Numbered from the stretch's first letter, positions 52,415 through 62,104 are shown. The stretch: DNA of 64,000 bases from Xanthocytophaga flava (GCA_030068525.1 JASJOS010000011.1:248001-312000); one strand, 5' to 3'. Notes: a model not told the origin generated them from the sequence alone. Translations and numbers: made by a program.

Positions 52415-55400
52415 TTAGTTCATAAACTGATCAAACAATATAGATACATAGTACATGCCTCCAAACGTTGGATTGCCCCAGGATTGAGTATAGCCCTTAT
52501 TCAGAATGTTTGATCCTCCGAGTTTAATAATAGATTTAATTGCAGTGACTTTATAGTTCACCTGTGCATCCAGCGTTCCATAAGCAGGTACTATACTCTT
52601 GTTCTGCCCTCTGATGACCCCTCCAACAAAGCTGGATTGCCACACAAACTGATCCTGCCAGCGCCATGTCAGGCTAAATCCAAGGTTTTTAATCACATTC
52701 CGATTGCCAAACGATAAATTATAACGGTACTCCGGTGTGTTAAAAGCTGTTTCAAATCCTGCTGGCAGCTTGTCTGTGTTTAGAAGTTTGTTGTAGGATA
52801 CATTGCCGCCCACTGTGAAGTTCTTAGGTAGCAGGTAATCAATGCCAAGTGCCCAGCCGTGATTGTTTAGATTCTGAGTGACATTGACAGGAAAGCTGTA
52901 TACACTGCGGGTAGTAGAGCTAAGCAGGGAGATAGGAGAGGACACACCATCATTCGGAATATCCTGAACCACTACCTGACCACCATCAAAATTGACAAAG
53001 GTGTTATAGTAATAATAGGCATCTATGAAAAGGCGATTGGAAATCAAACCTTTGTAACCAACTTCGACAGTACGCACCCGCTCAGGCTGGTAGTCCTGGA
53101 ATATGTGTTGTTGTAACAATGAAGCGGCCTGCTGAGGGTTTTGTCCCTGTTGTACAGCTGCTCCGAAGGCTTGTACAGACTGGAGTGTGTAGACAGGATT
53201 GTTGACCATATTGTATCGTTCCCGAAAAATGGGCAGACCACCCAGGATGCGCGACTGCGGTGTCAGCAGGTCAATATATTGAGCTTGTGTAGTAGGAATA
53301 CGAAAGCCTGTCTGAAAGGAAGCGCGAATATTGTGCACCTTAGCCAAAGTAAGTACGGCAGAAGCTCTGGGGTTAAACTGGCCTTTGAAGTTCTGGTTTT
53401 TGTCATAACGTACAGACGCAGTCAGTTTTAATTTGTCTTCCAATAGCTTCTTACCACCCTGTATATATCCCCCATATTCGTGAATCTTGAATTCGTTGCC
53501 ATTATCATCTGTGGCAAAAAGTGTCTTATTGGAGTTTAGTGTGTATAGTCTATAGTTTCCACCCACAATGATTTCCACCATAGAAGGACTAAGAAGCTTG
53601 TTAAAGTTGTACATGCCCTCCACATGGTACATATTGGTTTTGTCTGTAAACCGGGCTCCGACTCCTTCTGAGTTTCCGGGGATAGGCCGTGACTTAATAG
53701 CTGAGACAGCGTCGTTAAAAGCTGTGGTGCCGGGAACCAGCCGTCCCTGATCTGCTACACCACGTGCCTGATTGTGAATGGTGCCGGCGTTACTACCTGC
53801 CGCTGCCTGAGCTGCCGCAATGGCATTTTCTCCGGATTGTCCACTTGCCAGAGCCACCAGTAATGCTGTTGCATAGGTCTGAAATGCGCCAGTGGCATAG
53901 GCACCGAAATATTGAGGGAACCAGGTAGTACTCGGTTTCCATGCTTCATTTACTCCAGAGCCCAATACTCCTATAGCATACGAATCACCGGAATTTTCCT
54001 GAGTAGTATAGGTACGTACAAAAAAGTTAGACCCTCGAACTTCCGCTTTGTATTGACCCAAATTAAAATTAGCCAGCGAATAGCGGTCTGAGCCTGTATA
54101 TACAGTGGTTCCTGTACCATAATTAGCCTGCAGAATAGCTTCTACACCTTCAGTAATACGCCAGTGCAACGCACCACTCAACTTTAAGCTATGTGTGTTG
54201 TAGTTAGCCAGATCTCTTTCTGCATAGCCTGTACGTGAGACGGCTACATTAGGAATCATCTGGTTAAATAGTTGCTGAGGGGTAAGCCCTGTGAGTTCGG
54301 GTAGCGTTTTGTTGCCTGCCTGTGGAATCTGAGTAGTAGCAATAGCTCCCAGAAACTGAGAGGTCCCACCAGCACCCGTACCTGGTTGTCCATTGCCATA
54401 CAAACTTGTATAGAGGTTAACATTGGTTTCATCACCATAGGTATTTATGCCGTTGTATCCAGGATTCGTTTGCTGGGTACTGCTTAAGGAGGAACCATTC
54501 AGCAAACTTTGATCGCGGGTATCCGTAGCCTGCCAGTCTTTGGCAGTCAGGTAATTGATATTTATCTTAAATGCTATTTTGTCATTGAACGCTTTGGCAT
54601 ACCGGAGTGCAAAGTCATAAAAAGGCGTAGTAGCCTCAGAACGGTTGGATTCGTTCATAATACCTGCCTTTGCATAGCCACTGAGCCCCTGGTATTGGAA
54701 GGGGTTTTTGCTATTCATCAGAATAATGCCATTGATTGCATTGGGACCATATAACGCTGAAGCTGCTCCTGGCAACATTTCTACACTTTCCAGATCCAGT
54801 TCCGAAATGCCTACCACATTGCCTACTGCAAAGTTCAATCCTGGTGCCTGGTTATCCATTCCATCAATCAATTGTACTACCCGGGTATTACCATTGGAAT
54901 TAAATCCACGGGTATTGATAGAGCGGAATAATAAGCTTTGAGAACTCATTTCAACTCCTTTCAGATTGATAAGAGCATCAAAGAAGCTGGGGGTAGCTGC
55001 ATAGCGTATTGAACGTAAATCGAGTTTTTCTATGGTAACAGGAGACTGCATTACGGATTCTTCCACACGGGATGCAGCTACCACCACTTCCTGACCCAGA
55101 ATAACCTGCTCTGTCATCTCTATGGTAAGATCTGATTTACTACTGGTAATTTCTTGTTCCAGGGTTTTATAGCCTACCGAAGAAATAGTGAGTATAAAGG
55201 GAGGTGGAGTATTGGTAGTCAGAAGAAAGTTGCCTTTGGTATCCGTAGTGGTACCGAGCACTTTTCCTTTAACAGTAATACTTACACCTGCTAAAGGTGC
55301 TTTGGTTAGCGAGTCTGTGATAGTTCCGGAAACTGTCACAGATTGTGCCTCTGTCTGAGTGAGGATTCCTATAAGGAAAGATAGAGCCAGAAAAATTTTC

Positions 55401-55420
55401 TTTGTAGAAAATGGTCTCAT
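52415..55420 (-). CDS. TonB-dependent receptor with CarboxypepD_reg-like N-terminal domain
   Basis: 1001 residues. A signal peptide (about 1-25) is followed by a carboxypeptidase-regulatory-like domain (about 26-110: VTVSGTITDSLTKAPLAGVS), plug (IEKLDLRSIRYAATPSFFDA, RGFNSNGNTRVVQLIDGMDN, ASALYGPNAINGIILMNSKN) and a long 22-strand barrel ending YYVSILFDQFMN. This SusC-like type imports oligosaccharides, siderophores or other ligands with TonB energy. No SusD gene follows, so it is a stand-alone receptor. Its ligand is unknown. Confidence 0.93.
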   Translation of the reverse strand: MRPFSTKKIFLALSFLIGILTQTEAQSVTVSGTITDSLTKAPLAGVSITVKGKVLGTTTDTKGNFLLTTNTPPPFILTISSVGYKTLEQEITSSKSDLTIEMTEQVILGQEVVVAASRVEESVMQSPVTIEKLDLRSIRYAATPSFFDALINLKGVEMSSQSLLFRSINTRGFNSNGNTRVVQLIDGMDNQAPGLNFAVGNVVGISELDLESVEMLPGAASALYGPNAINGIILMNSKNPFQYQGLSGYAKAGIMNESNRSEATTPFYDFALRYAKAFNDKIAFKININYLTAKDWQATDTRDQSLLNGSSLSSTQQTNPGYNGINTYGDETNVNLYTSLYGNGQPGTGAGGTSQFLGAIATTQIPQAGNKTLPELTGLTPQQLFNQMIPNVAVSRTGYAERDLANYNTHSLKLSGALHWRITEGVEAILQANYGTGTTVYTGSDRYSLANFNLGQYKAEVRGSNFFVRTYTTQENSGDSYAIGVLGSGVNEAWKPSTTWFPQYFGAYATGAFQTYATALLVALASGQSGENAIAAAQAAAGSNAGTIHNQARGVADQGRLVPGTTAFNDAVSAIKSRPIPGNSEGVGARFTDKTNMYHVEGMYNFNKLLSPSMVEIIVGGNYRLYTLNSNKTLFATDDNGNEFKIHEYGGYIQGGKKLLEDKLKLTASVRYDKNQNFKGQFNPRASAVLTLAKVHNIRASFQTGFRIPTTQAQYIDLLTPQSRILGGLPIFRERYNMVNNPVYTLQSVQAFGAAVQQGQNPQQAASLLQQHIFQDYQPERVRTVEVGYKGLISNRLFIDAYYYYNTFVNFDGGQVVVQDIPNDGVSSPISLLSSTTRSVYSFPVNVTQNLNNHGWALGIDYLLPKNFTVGGNVSYNKLLNTDKLPAGFETAFNTPEYRYNLSFGNRNVIKNLGFSLTWRWQDQFVWQSSFVGGVIRGQNKSIVPAYGTLDAQVNYKVTAIKSIIKLGGSNILNKGYTQSWGNPTFGGMYYVSILFDQFMN

Positions 55421-55869
55421 AAACAGATTGTTATGGTGCTATAGATAATGAATCTATAAGAAATATATTATTTAATTTAAAGAATATGTGCGTTTTGTTA
55501 TATTTTATTTTTGGGATTTTTTCTGACTATATTTAATATCCAGTAATGCCCTGAAAATGAGACTTTTGTGCTTTGGTTTTATCTGAGGATAGAGTGTTTT
55601 ATCAAGGTTTCCATGTATGTGTACATTGAAATACAGGGTGTTCTGTTAAAATGTATACTAACCAAATTGGCTAAAAAGGTTTTTCGTGAAAAACAAAACT
55701 TGCTTCCCGCTTTGGTTTCTTTTTTCACTTATCTCATTTATAATTGCAAAAAAGAGAAATACCAGAAATAGATATAGTAGATGATAGCAGCCAGGTCATT
55801 TGCTCCATTTACGATTTTTACTGTTTACAGATCATATATCCTTTGTTAACGTTAACCTAGTCAATACTC
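55421..55869. other. Divergent intergenic region
   Basis: AT-rich DNA between the TonB receptor and the oxidoreductase, carrying both promoters by position. A 67-codon frame at 55568-55771 has no start context or motif and is not supported. Confidence 0.45.
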
Positions 55870-57027
55870 ATGAATAGAAAGATGCGAATGGGAATGGTAG
55901 GAGGGGGAATCGGAGCTTTTATCGGAGCCGTACATCGTATGGCCGCTGCCATAGATAATGAAATAGAACTTGTATGCGGTGCGTTCAGCAGTGATCCTGA
56001 ACGTTCCAAACAGTCAGGTGAAATGTTATACCTGCCGGAAGAGCGGGTATATCCGGATTATCGTACGATGATTCTGGAAGAAAAGAAGCTGCCAGAAGGT
56101 CAGCGGATGGACTTTGTGGCTATTGTAACGCCTAACCATATGCACTTTGGACCAGCTAAGATGGCATTGGAAAACGGGTTTCATGTAGTGCTGGACAAAC
56201 CCATGACCTTAAATACAGAAGAAGCAAAAGAGCTGAAAGAGGTAATTGAGAAGTCCGGATTGCTGTTTTGTCTGACACATAACTATACCGGCTATCCGAT
56301 GGTAAAAGAAGCCCGTAGCATTATTGCATCAGGAAAGTTGGGCAAGATCCGCAAAGTGGTAGTAGAGTATCCACAAGGCTGGCTCAATGCACTGGTCGAG
56401 GCTAGTGGCAACAAACAGGCTGAATGGCGTACAGACCCTGCACGTTCAGGTGCTGCGGGTTGTATTGGAGACATTGGTACTCACGCCTTTAACCTTGCCG
56501 AATACATCACGGGTCTGAAAGTAACTGAAATCTGTGCTGACCTGACTACCTTTGTAGAGGGACGTAAGCTGGAAGATGATGCCAATCTTTTACTGCATTT
56601 TGAAAATGGAGCAAAAGGAGTCCTGCATTCCAGCCAGATCTCAGTAGGAGAGGAGAATAATTTTAACATCCGTATCTACGGAGAAGTGGGTGGGCTGTGG
56701 TGGCATCAGATGGAGCCTAATACATTGGAATATACACAACCTGGCAAGCCTAAACAACTGCTGCGTACAGGAGTGGGTGAACTATCCAATGCCTCTAAAA
56801 TCAGTACCCGCATCCCGGCAGGGCACCCTGAAGGCTATATCGAAGCTTTTGCGATTCTATACCGCAACTTCGCCAAAACACTGCGCAGCCGTCTGAAAGG
56901 CGAGACACCCGATCCGGCCTATCTGGATTTCCCTGGACTGGAAGCAGGTTTGCGTGGTATGTTGTTTATTGACACTGTAATAAAGTCCAACCAGAGCAAT
57001 GAGAAGTGGACTAAAATGTTGGAGTAA
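55870..57027 (+). CDS. Gfo/Idh/MocA-family oxidoreductase
   Basis: 385 residues. The N-terminal Rossmann fold starts with [19 protein letters not shown], which binds NAD(P). Also visible are [19 protein letters not shown] (EKP variant, Lys active-site) and the C-terminal alpha/beta domain with [14 protein letters not shown]-like [12 protein letters not shown] (the conserved His of GxHxxD). The family oxidises sugars or inositols. A divergent TonB receptor suggests uptake and conversion of a carbohydrate, but this is inference. A strong terminator follows. Confidence 0.92.
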   Translation: MNRKMRMGMVGGGIGAFIGAVHRMAAAIDNEIELVCGAFSSDPERSKQSGEMLYLPEERVYPDYRTMILEEKKLPEGQRMDFVAIVTPNHMHFGPAKMALENGFHVVLDKPMTLNTEEAKELKEVIEKSGLLFCLTHNYTGYPMVKEARSIIASGKLGKIRKVVVEYPQGWLNALVEASGNKQAEWRTDPARSGAAGCIGDIGTHAFNLAEYITGLKVTEICADLTTFVEGRKLEDDANLLLHFENGAKGVLHSSQISVGEENNFNIRIYGEVGGLWWHQMEPNTLEYTQPGKPKQLLRTGVGELSNASKISTRIPAGHPEGYIEAFAILYRNFAKTLRSRLKGETPDPAYLDFPGLEAGLRGMLFIDTVIKSNQSNEKWTKMLE

Positions 57028-57160
57028 TTTGGTCGCTTAGTATAAAGTAGCTATAATAAATTTTAATTTGAGGCTATAGCTTTCAGAATGGCGTAAAATT
57101 ATTTTAAGAGTAGACAGTAATTAATGCTGTCATTTTTATACCTCCATCTATGTTGTTTGG

Positions 57161-57205
57161 AAAAGGAGTGTTCCAACGTTTGTGGAATACTCCTTTTCGG
57201 TTTTT
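57161..57205 (+). terminator. Rho-independent terminator
   Basis: AAAAGGAGTGTTCCA (57161-57175) pairs with TGGAATACTCCTTTT (57182-57196) with one mismatch, then TTTTT shortly after. Ends the oxidoreductase transcript. Confidence 0.85.
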
Positions 57206-57278
57206 ATTACCAGATTGACTTCTTTATTTTGACGATTTATTGTTTACTTTCACGCTCTGTTCACTTTTTTATCCTTTT

Positions 57279-58154
57279 ATGAGCACCAAAAAAGAAGGTA
57301 ATCAATATGATAAAATATTTAAAGAAAACCTGGAAGCTGTTACTCTGGCACTCATTGAAAAAGTGCTTCAGATTCAGATTGCATCTTATGAAAGACTGCC
57401 ACAAGAGTTGCAACGGACTCTGGAGCGCAAACCAGATCAGTTGCTGAAAATAACCAACAAACAAGGAGATACGTTTTTACTACAACTCGAGTTTCAGTTG
57501 ATGGATGAAGAAGAAATGATCTACCGGATGCTGGAATATATAGGATTACTCTGGCGAAAATACAAGCTACCAGTCAAACAGTATGTGATTTTTCTTTCAG
57601 ATCAGGAGCCTAGGATGCAAACGAAGATTGAAAAGGAAAATCTTATGTTTTCCTTTTATCTGGTCCAATTTTCTACGATTAGTTATGAGTTATTTCTCTC
57701 TTCTGATAAAGGTGACGAAGTGGTTTTTGCTGTATTAGGCAACTTTGGCAATACCACTCCTGAAAATGCGGCTAGTCTGATTGTACAACGATTAAATCAG
57801 ACTTCAACCAGTAAAGTAGAGCGAGATAGACACTTGCAACAATTACGTGTATTAGCTAACTTGCGTAAACTAACACCTTTTGTAGAAATCATGATAGAAT
57901 CTATTTCTCAATACATCAAAGAAGAAGATGACTTTCTTTTTAAGAAAGGCCAACTAAAAGGAAAAGAAGAAGGAAAACTGGAAGGTAGGTTGGAAGGAAA
58001 GCAAGAAGGTAAGCAGGAAGGAATCGAGCAAACAAAGCGAGACACGATTTTGAAGTTCCTCAAAGATGGCGTCTTAACCACTCAACAGCTGGCTTCTTAT
58101 TTTGATGTAACCGAAGAGTTTGTTGAAGATCTGCGTAAAAACCTGAATCAATAG
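57279..58154 (+). CDS. Rpn-family PD-(D/E)XK nuclease, copy 2
   Basis: 291 residues from the ATG at 57279 (MSTKKEGNQYDKIFKENLEA). Same core as copy 1 (TFLLQLEFQL with Glu-x-Gln). The N-terminal half differs at many residues, while 57767-57973 is identical to copy 1 in 206 of 207 bases. After that block a low-complexity insert of four-residue repeats (GKLE GRLE GKQE GKQE) encoded by 12-bp units is present only in this copy. A terminator lies at 58242. Confidence 0.85.
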   Translation: MSTKKEGNQYDKIFKENLEAVTLALIEKVLQIQIASYERLPQELQRTLERKPDQLLKITNKQGDTFLLQLEFQLMDEEEMIYRMLEYIGLLWRKYKLPVKQYVIFLSDQEPRMQTKIEKENLMFSFYLVQFSTISYELFLSSDKGDEVVFAVLGNFGNTTPENAASLIVQRLNQTSTSKVERDRHLQQLRVLANLRKLTPFVEIMIESISQYIKEEDDFLFKKGQLKGKEEGKLEGRLEGKQEGKQEGIEQTKRDTILKFLKDGVLTTQQLASYFDVTEEFVEDLRKNLNQ

Positions 58155-58241
58155 ATTTATTTTTCTAAAAGAAAGATAAACCTGGCTTGGATATTCGTTT
58201 ATACCAAGTTTATGGAACATGCTATAATTATAATAGGCCAG

Positions 58242-58272
58242 ACCGATACAAGTCATTGTATCGGTTTTTTGT
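58242..58272 (+). terminator. Rho-independent terminator
   Basis: ACCGATACA (58242-58250) with TGTATCGGT (58257-58265) and a six-base loop, followed by TTTTTGTTTTA. Ends Rpn copy 2. Confidence 0.9.
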
Positions 58273-58379
58273 TTTACTAAAGTTAAATACCTTTGGTTAA
58301 AAGGTTACTTTCTGGAAAGAGGCTCATAAATTCAAACGTGTGTCCTAAACACATTTGTTATTACCTAACCTGCAATCGT

Positions 58380-59156
58380 ATGTATACAGAACCTGTCATT
58401 ACTGTTTCGCACCTGTCCAAGAGTTATGAAAAGCCGGTGTTGAATGATATCAATTTTACAATTACTCCTGGTCAGATCATTGGGTATCTGGGACCGAATG
58501 GAGCTGGAAAAAGCACAACCATTAAAGTGTTGTCGGGTATGATTACCGATTTTACAGGAGAGGTACAAATTATGGGGATGGATGTACGCAAAGACCCTAT
58601 TGAAGTAAAACGACGTATTGGATATATACCTGAGAACGCCCTGCTATATGATACGCTTACACCTATGGAATACCTGCGTTTTATAGGATTGCTTCATAAG
58701 ATGGAGTCTGCACGAATTGAGAAAAAGTCACTGGATCTGTTGCGTATCTTTGATCTTCAGGCTAAAGCCGATACCCGCATGACTGCCTTCTCCAAAGGTA
58801 TGCGACAAAAGGTGTTGCTTATTGCAGGTTTACTGCATAATCCGGATATTATTTTTTTGGATGAACCTCTCTCCGGATTGGATGCCAATGCGGTGATTCT
58901 GGTAAAAGAAATTCTCTCCAAGCTGGCATTAGAGGGCAAAACGCTGTTTTACAGTTCGCATATCATGGATGTGGTAGAGAAGTTTGCTCACCGGATTATG
59001 ATTCTGCATCAGGGAAAGATTATTGCCGATGGCACCTTTGCTGAATTACAGGAACGGGAAAAAACGGAATCTCTGGAGCAGATTTTCACAGAACTTACCG
59101 GCAATCATGCCCATCAGTCTCAGGCAGGTGAGTTTATAGAGGCACTGCGCGGGTAA
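58380..59156 (+). CDS. ABC transporter ATP-binding protein
   Basis: 258 residues from the ATG at 58380 (MYTEPVITVSHLSKSYEKPV), preferred over an in-frame TTG 29 codons earlier. Walker A GPNGAGKS, Q-loop region, signature AFSKGMRQKV (degenerate, as in ABC-2 type exporters), Walker B DIIFLDEPLSGLD, H-loop SSHIMD. It pairs with the permease gene 37 bp downstream to form an exporter, substrate unknown. Confidence 0.92.
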   Translation: MYTEPVITVSHLSKSYEKPVLNDINFTITPGQIIGYLGPNGAGKSTTIKVLSGMITDFTGEVQIMGMDVRKDPIEVKRRIGYIPENALLYDTLTPMEYLRFIGLLHKMESARIEKKSLDLLRIFDLQAKADTRMTAFSKGMRQKVLLIAGLLHNPDIIFLDEPLSGLDANAVILVKEILSKLALEGKTLFYSSHIMDVVEKFAHRIMILHQGKIIADGTFAELQEREKTESLEQIFTELTGNHAHQSQAGEFIEALRG

Positions 59157-59193
59157 TATGAGATGTTTTTCTATCAACAAATCACATTAAAAC

Positions 59194-60861
59194 ATGAGTA
59201 AAATTGTACTGTTTATTCTGGATCTGTTAAAGGGCGTATTTCAATCTTTACACATTGACTATAGCCAGTTGCGGGCCATTCTGGAGATAAAGCTGCTGAT
59301 GGACAAACGTCGTAAACCTGCAGCTTTTGCAAATCAGCCCAGTAAGTCAGATGCTAACACGAAGTATCAGTACTGGATAGCCATTTTTATGTATGCTATA
59401 TTGGGTGGCCTGGTAGGAAGCCTCATTTTTGCCATGCCTAATGTATACTGGGCTACCACCATTGTGTTTGCCTATATTATGGTGATGACAATTATGACAC
59501 TGATTACAGACTTTGCCTCTGTAGTAATGGATACCACCGATTATGCTATTCTGTCGCCTCGTCCTGTGGATAGTCGTACGGTATGGATGGCTCGATTGAT
59601 CCATGTGGTAGTGTATGTGCTTACACTTACTTTCTCGGTGGCATTGCTACCTATTGTTTTTGTAGGAATTAAATATGGATTGGGTGCCTTGCTTTTGTTT
59701 GTGGTGTTGGTAATTCTGTCTGCTTTATTTGCCGTTTTTCTGACCAATCTGCTGTATATGTTGTTAATACGGTTTACCAGTGAAGCTCGTTTAAAGCAGA
59801 TTATTGCTTATGTGCAAATTGGCTTTACTATGGTCTTTGTGTCTGGCTATCAGATACTACCCCGGCTTATCAAAGTAGAGATGTTGCAGAGTATCTCTCT
59901 GGAAGTTGTGTGGTGGCAATATCTGGTACCGCCTTTCTGGATGGGAGGGATTATGGAGGCATTTGTCAGCAGGCATTTTGAGACTCCCTATATCATTTTC
60001 ACGCTGCTGGCTGTCACTTTGCCTGTGGGAATTATTTACCTGATGAATAGTGCTGTCTCTAAAAGCTTTAGCCGGAAATTGCTGGAGATGAATGACGCTT
60101 CTGGTGATAAAAACGAAACAGGTACGACAGAGGATAGAAGTAAAAAGCCTCTTTCTGAGAGACTATCAGCAATCTTTACCCGCCATCCGCTGGAGAAAAT
60201 GGGTTTTGAACTTACCTGGAAAATTACCAGCCGGGATCAGAAGTTCAAGATGCGTACCTATCCGACACTGGGTGTAATGATTCCTACTATTTTTGTATTT
60301 CTGAGAGGGCAACAACTAGGGCAAAGCGACTGGCAATACATTCTGATTTTATATGCCATGTCATTTGCTATCAACGCCTTTTATACAAACATCCAGTTCT
60401 CGGATGATTATAAAGCTACCTGGTTTTATGGCTCTGTACCTGCTGACCCGCCAGGGTATATTCTATCCGGTGCGCTAAAAGCTGTATTCATCAAGTTTAT
60501 TCTTCCGGTTTATGCATTCCTGATCGCCGCTATCTTCTGGTTTTGGGGAGTAGATGCACTGGCCAATGTAATTCTGGCGTTGTTCAATAACATGCTGTTT
60601 ATCTGCATTTTTGCATTGATCTCTCCGAAGCGGTTTCCTTTCTCACAGGCTCCTGCTGAGGCACAACAGGCTTCCAGTATAGGTATTGCGTTACTAATGA
60701 TGATGGTAAGTACCATGATAGGATTTGCCCACTATGGATTAGCTCGTTTTCCGACTGGTATCTGGATTGCCATAGCCATTGTAGGTGGTACAGTATTTTA
60801 TTTTCTACGATTATATAGTCAGACCACCTGGAGCCAGATACGGGCGTCTGTGATAGATTGA
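59194..60861 (+). CDS. ABC transporter permease
   Basis: 555 residues with about ten membrane segments in two clusters and a charged cytosolic loop (about 300-350: DASGDKNETGTTEDRSKKPL). It fits the large ABC-2 type permeases beside GMRQK-type ATPases. Probably a homodimer or two-half fusion with the ATPase above. Substrate not known. Confidence 0.85.
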   Translation: MSKIVLFILDLLKGVFQSLHIDYSQLRAILEIKLLMDKRRKPAAFANQPSKSDANTKYQYWIAIFMYAILGGLVGSLIFAMPNVYWATTIVFAYIMVMTIMTLITDFASVVMDTTDYAILSPRPVDSRTVWMARLIHVVVYVLTLTFSVALLPIVFVGIKYGLGALLLFVVLVILSALFAVFLTNLLYMLLIRFTSEARLKQIIAYVQIGFTMVFVSGYQILPRLIKVEMLQSISLEVVWWQYLVPPFWMGGIMEAFVSRHFETPYIIFTLLAVTLPVGIIYLMNSAVSKSFSRKLLEMNDASGDKNETGTTEDRSKKPLSERLSAIFTRHPLEKMGFELTWKITSRDQKFKMRTYPTLGVMIPTIFVFLRGQQLGQSDWQYILILYAMSFAINAFYTNIQFSDDYKATWFYGSVPADPPGYILSGALKAVFIKFILPVYAFLIAAIFWFWGVDALANVILALFNNMLFICIFALISPKRFPFSQAPAEAQQASSIGIALLMMMVSTMIGFAHYGLARFPTGIWIAIAIVGGTVFYFLRLYSQTTWSQIRASVID

Positions 60862-60944
60862 ACCAGACGGCCTGACTTTTATGTTACCATGTTACAACAG
60901 CAAAAGACTCAATCAGGGTCTTTTTGATAAATAAACTGGAAGTT

Positions 60945-61307
60945 ATGAAAAAACGTACCTTGGTGGTAGGTGCTTCAGACAATCCTACCCGATATGCTTA
61001 CAAAGCCGCAACCATGTTGAATGAATATGGTCATCCAATTGAGTTGCTGGGATTAAAGACAGGACAAGTAGCAGGTGCTGCTATCCAACGTGGAGAGCCG
61101 GATCTGGACTCCATCGATACGGTTACCTTGTATGTGGGCACACGCAACCAGCCACCTTTGTATGATTATCTGCTGAAACTAAAGCCTAAGCGGATTATTT
61201 TCAATCCAGGAACAGAAAATCCGGAATTTGCCCAGAAAGCCCGACAGCAGGGCATTGAGACTGTGCAGGGTTGTACACTGGTAATGCTTGCTACAGGACA
61301 GTTTTAG
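60945..61307 (+). CDS. CoA-binding protein (YccU-like, CoA_binding_2)
   Basis: 120 residues from the ATG at 60945 (MKKRTLVVGASDNPTRYAYK). Rossmann fold: VVGASDNP, GLKTGQVAG, IDTVTLYVGTRNQPPLYDYL and IIFNPGTENPEFAQKARQQG. The fold binds CoA or nucleotide. The role is not established. It is separated by 83 bp from the permease gene and may be transcribed with it. Confidence 0.88.
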   Translation: MKKRTLVVGASDNPTRYAYKAATMLNEYGHPIELLGLKTGQVAGAAIQRGEPDLDSIDTVTLYVGTRNQPPLYDYLLKLKPKRIIFNPGTENPEFAQKARQQGIETVQGCTLVMLATGQF

Positions 61308-61335
61308 GGTATTTATATAGTTTGGATGTGAGATC

Positions 61336-61373
61336 AGAGCCTATACTTTTTGAGAAGTGTGTAGGCTCTGTTT
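61336..61373. terminator. Terminator hairpin of the conserved-loop type
   Basis: AGAGCCTA (61336-61343) with TAGGCTCT (61362-61369) and loop TACTTTTTGAGAAGTGTG, followed by GTTTAG. Ends the CoA-binding gene and lies on the outer flank of repeat A4. Confidence 0.75.
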
Positions 61374-61539
61374 AGTTATTTGAGAAATTCCTCTTTCTTC
61401 AATTTCCTTACAACCTCTACTTTTCATGTTTGTATCCAAAGTTTGTTTATAGTCCAGAACATATTTCTTCTTATCGCCCTGTCACTTTTTTGCTTGCCTT
61501 TTCCTAAGTTGGTTTATGGTCACTTACTTTTCTCTTCCA

Positions 61540-61665
61540 TAGGCTTCTTCATTTTTTGCTTGCCCAAAAAACGAAGCAAAAAAGGGCACTTTTTGCCGAA
61601 CCTCCCACCCGCAAAGCCAGGGGCTTTCCTCGCGGCAAAAAGATTGCCAACCCACAGCTACAACG
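61540..61665 (-). repeat. Interspersed repeat family A, copy 4 (inverted)
   Basis: Minus-strand copy. Stem CTTTTTGCCG (61589-61598) with CGGCAAAAAG (61633-61642), 10 bp and distinct from all other copies. Tail GCTTGCCCAAAAAACGAAGC is constant. Head-to-head with copy 5, 100 bp apart. Confidence 0.85.
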
Positions 61666-61771
61666 GTTCGCGATTTAAGGAATCTTTACTCTCTTTGTCC
61701 CACCTAATAGATGCTCCTAGATTAGCTATTCCTTATAAATTCAAACAGCACATAATACAAAAACTAATGGT

Positions 61772-61950
61772 AACTTCAATCGTGGATGGTAGTGTAGGTG
61801 CGTAGGGATAAAAATTCCGCGGGCCTAGCGTTAGCCTTGTGGGGCGAAGCTTTGGAATTTTTTGCCCTTTTCTGCACACGCACAAATCTGGCTCACCAAA
61901 CTCTCGTTTGGCGCCCTGTTTTTTGGGCAAGCAAAAAATGAAGAAGCTAG
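61772..61950 (+). repeat. Interspersed repeat family A, copy 5 with internal insert
   Basis: Stem AAAAATTCC (61810-61818) with GGAATTTTT (61854-61862). About 50 bp unlike the other copies (61872-61920, with a GGCTCACCAAACTCTCG segment) interrupts the tail hairpin. The rest of the tail, TTTTTTGGGCAAGCAAAAAA, is intact. Confidence 0.85.
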
Positions 61951-62060
61951 TGGAAGAACAATGTAAGGGACTATAAACAAATTCTAGAAGAGACAAGCAA
62001 AAGTGAAGAAATCATGAGAAGAATCTTAGAAAACAAAGAAAGGTAGCTTTCTCAAAATCT

Positions 62061-62104
62061 AACCAGCATCTATACTCTTTCAAAAGCATGGATGCTGGTT
62101 TTTT
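62061..62104. terminator. Terminator hairpin of the conserved-loop type
   Basis: AACCAGCATC (62061-62070) with GATGCTGGTT (62091-62100), then TTTT. The loop (minus strand CATGCTTTTGAAAGAGTATA) is related to the other members. Thirty bases from the Nudix stop. Confidence 0.8.

Noticed and set aside
55568-55771. 67-codon plus-strand frame
   Set aside because: Starts with TTG, is Lys/Leu-rich by base composition and has no ribosome site; treated as intergenic.
61380-61996. Reading frames of 141 and 87 residues
   Set aside because: Both run through the A4-A5 inverted pair and have no start context.
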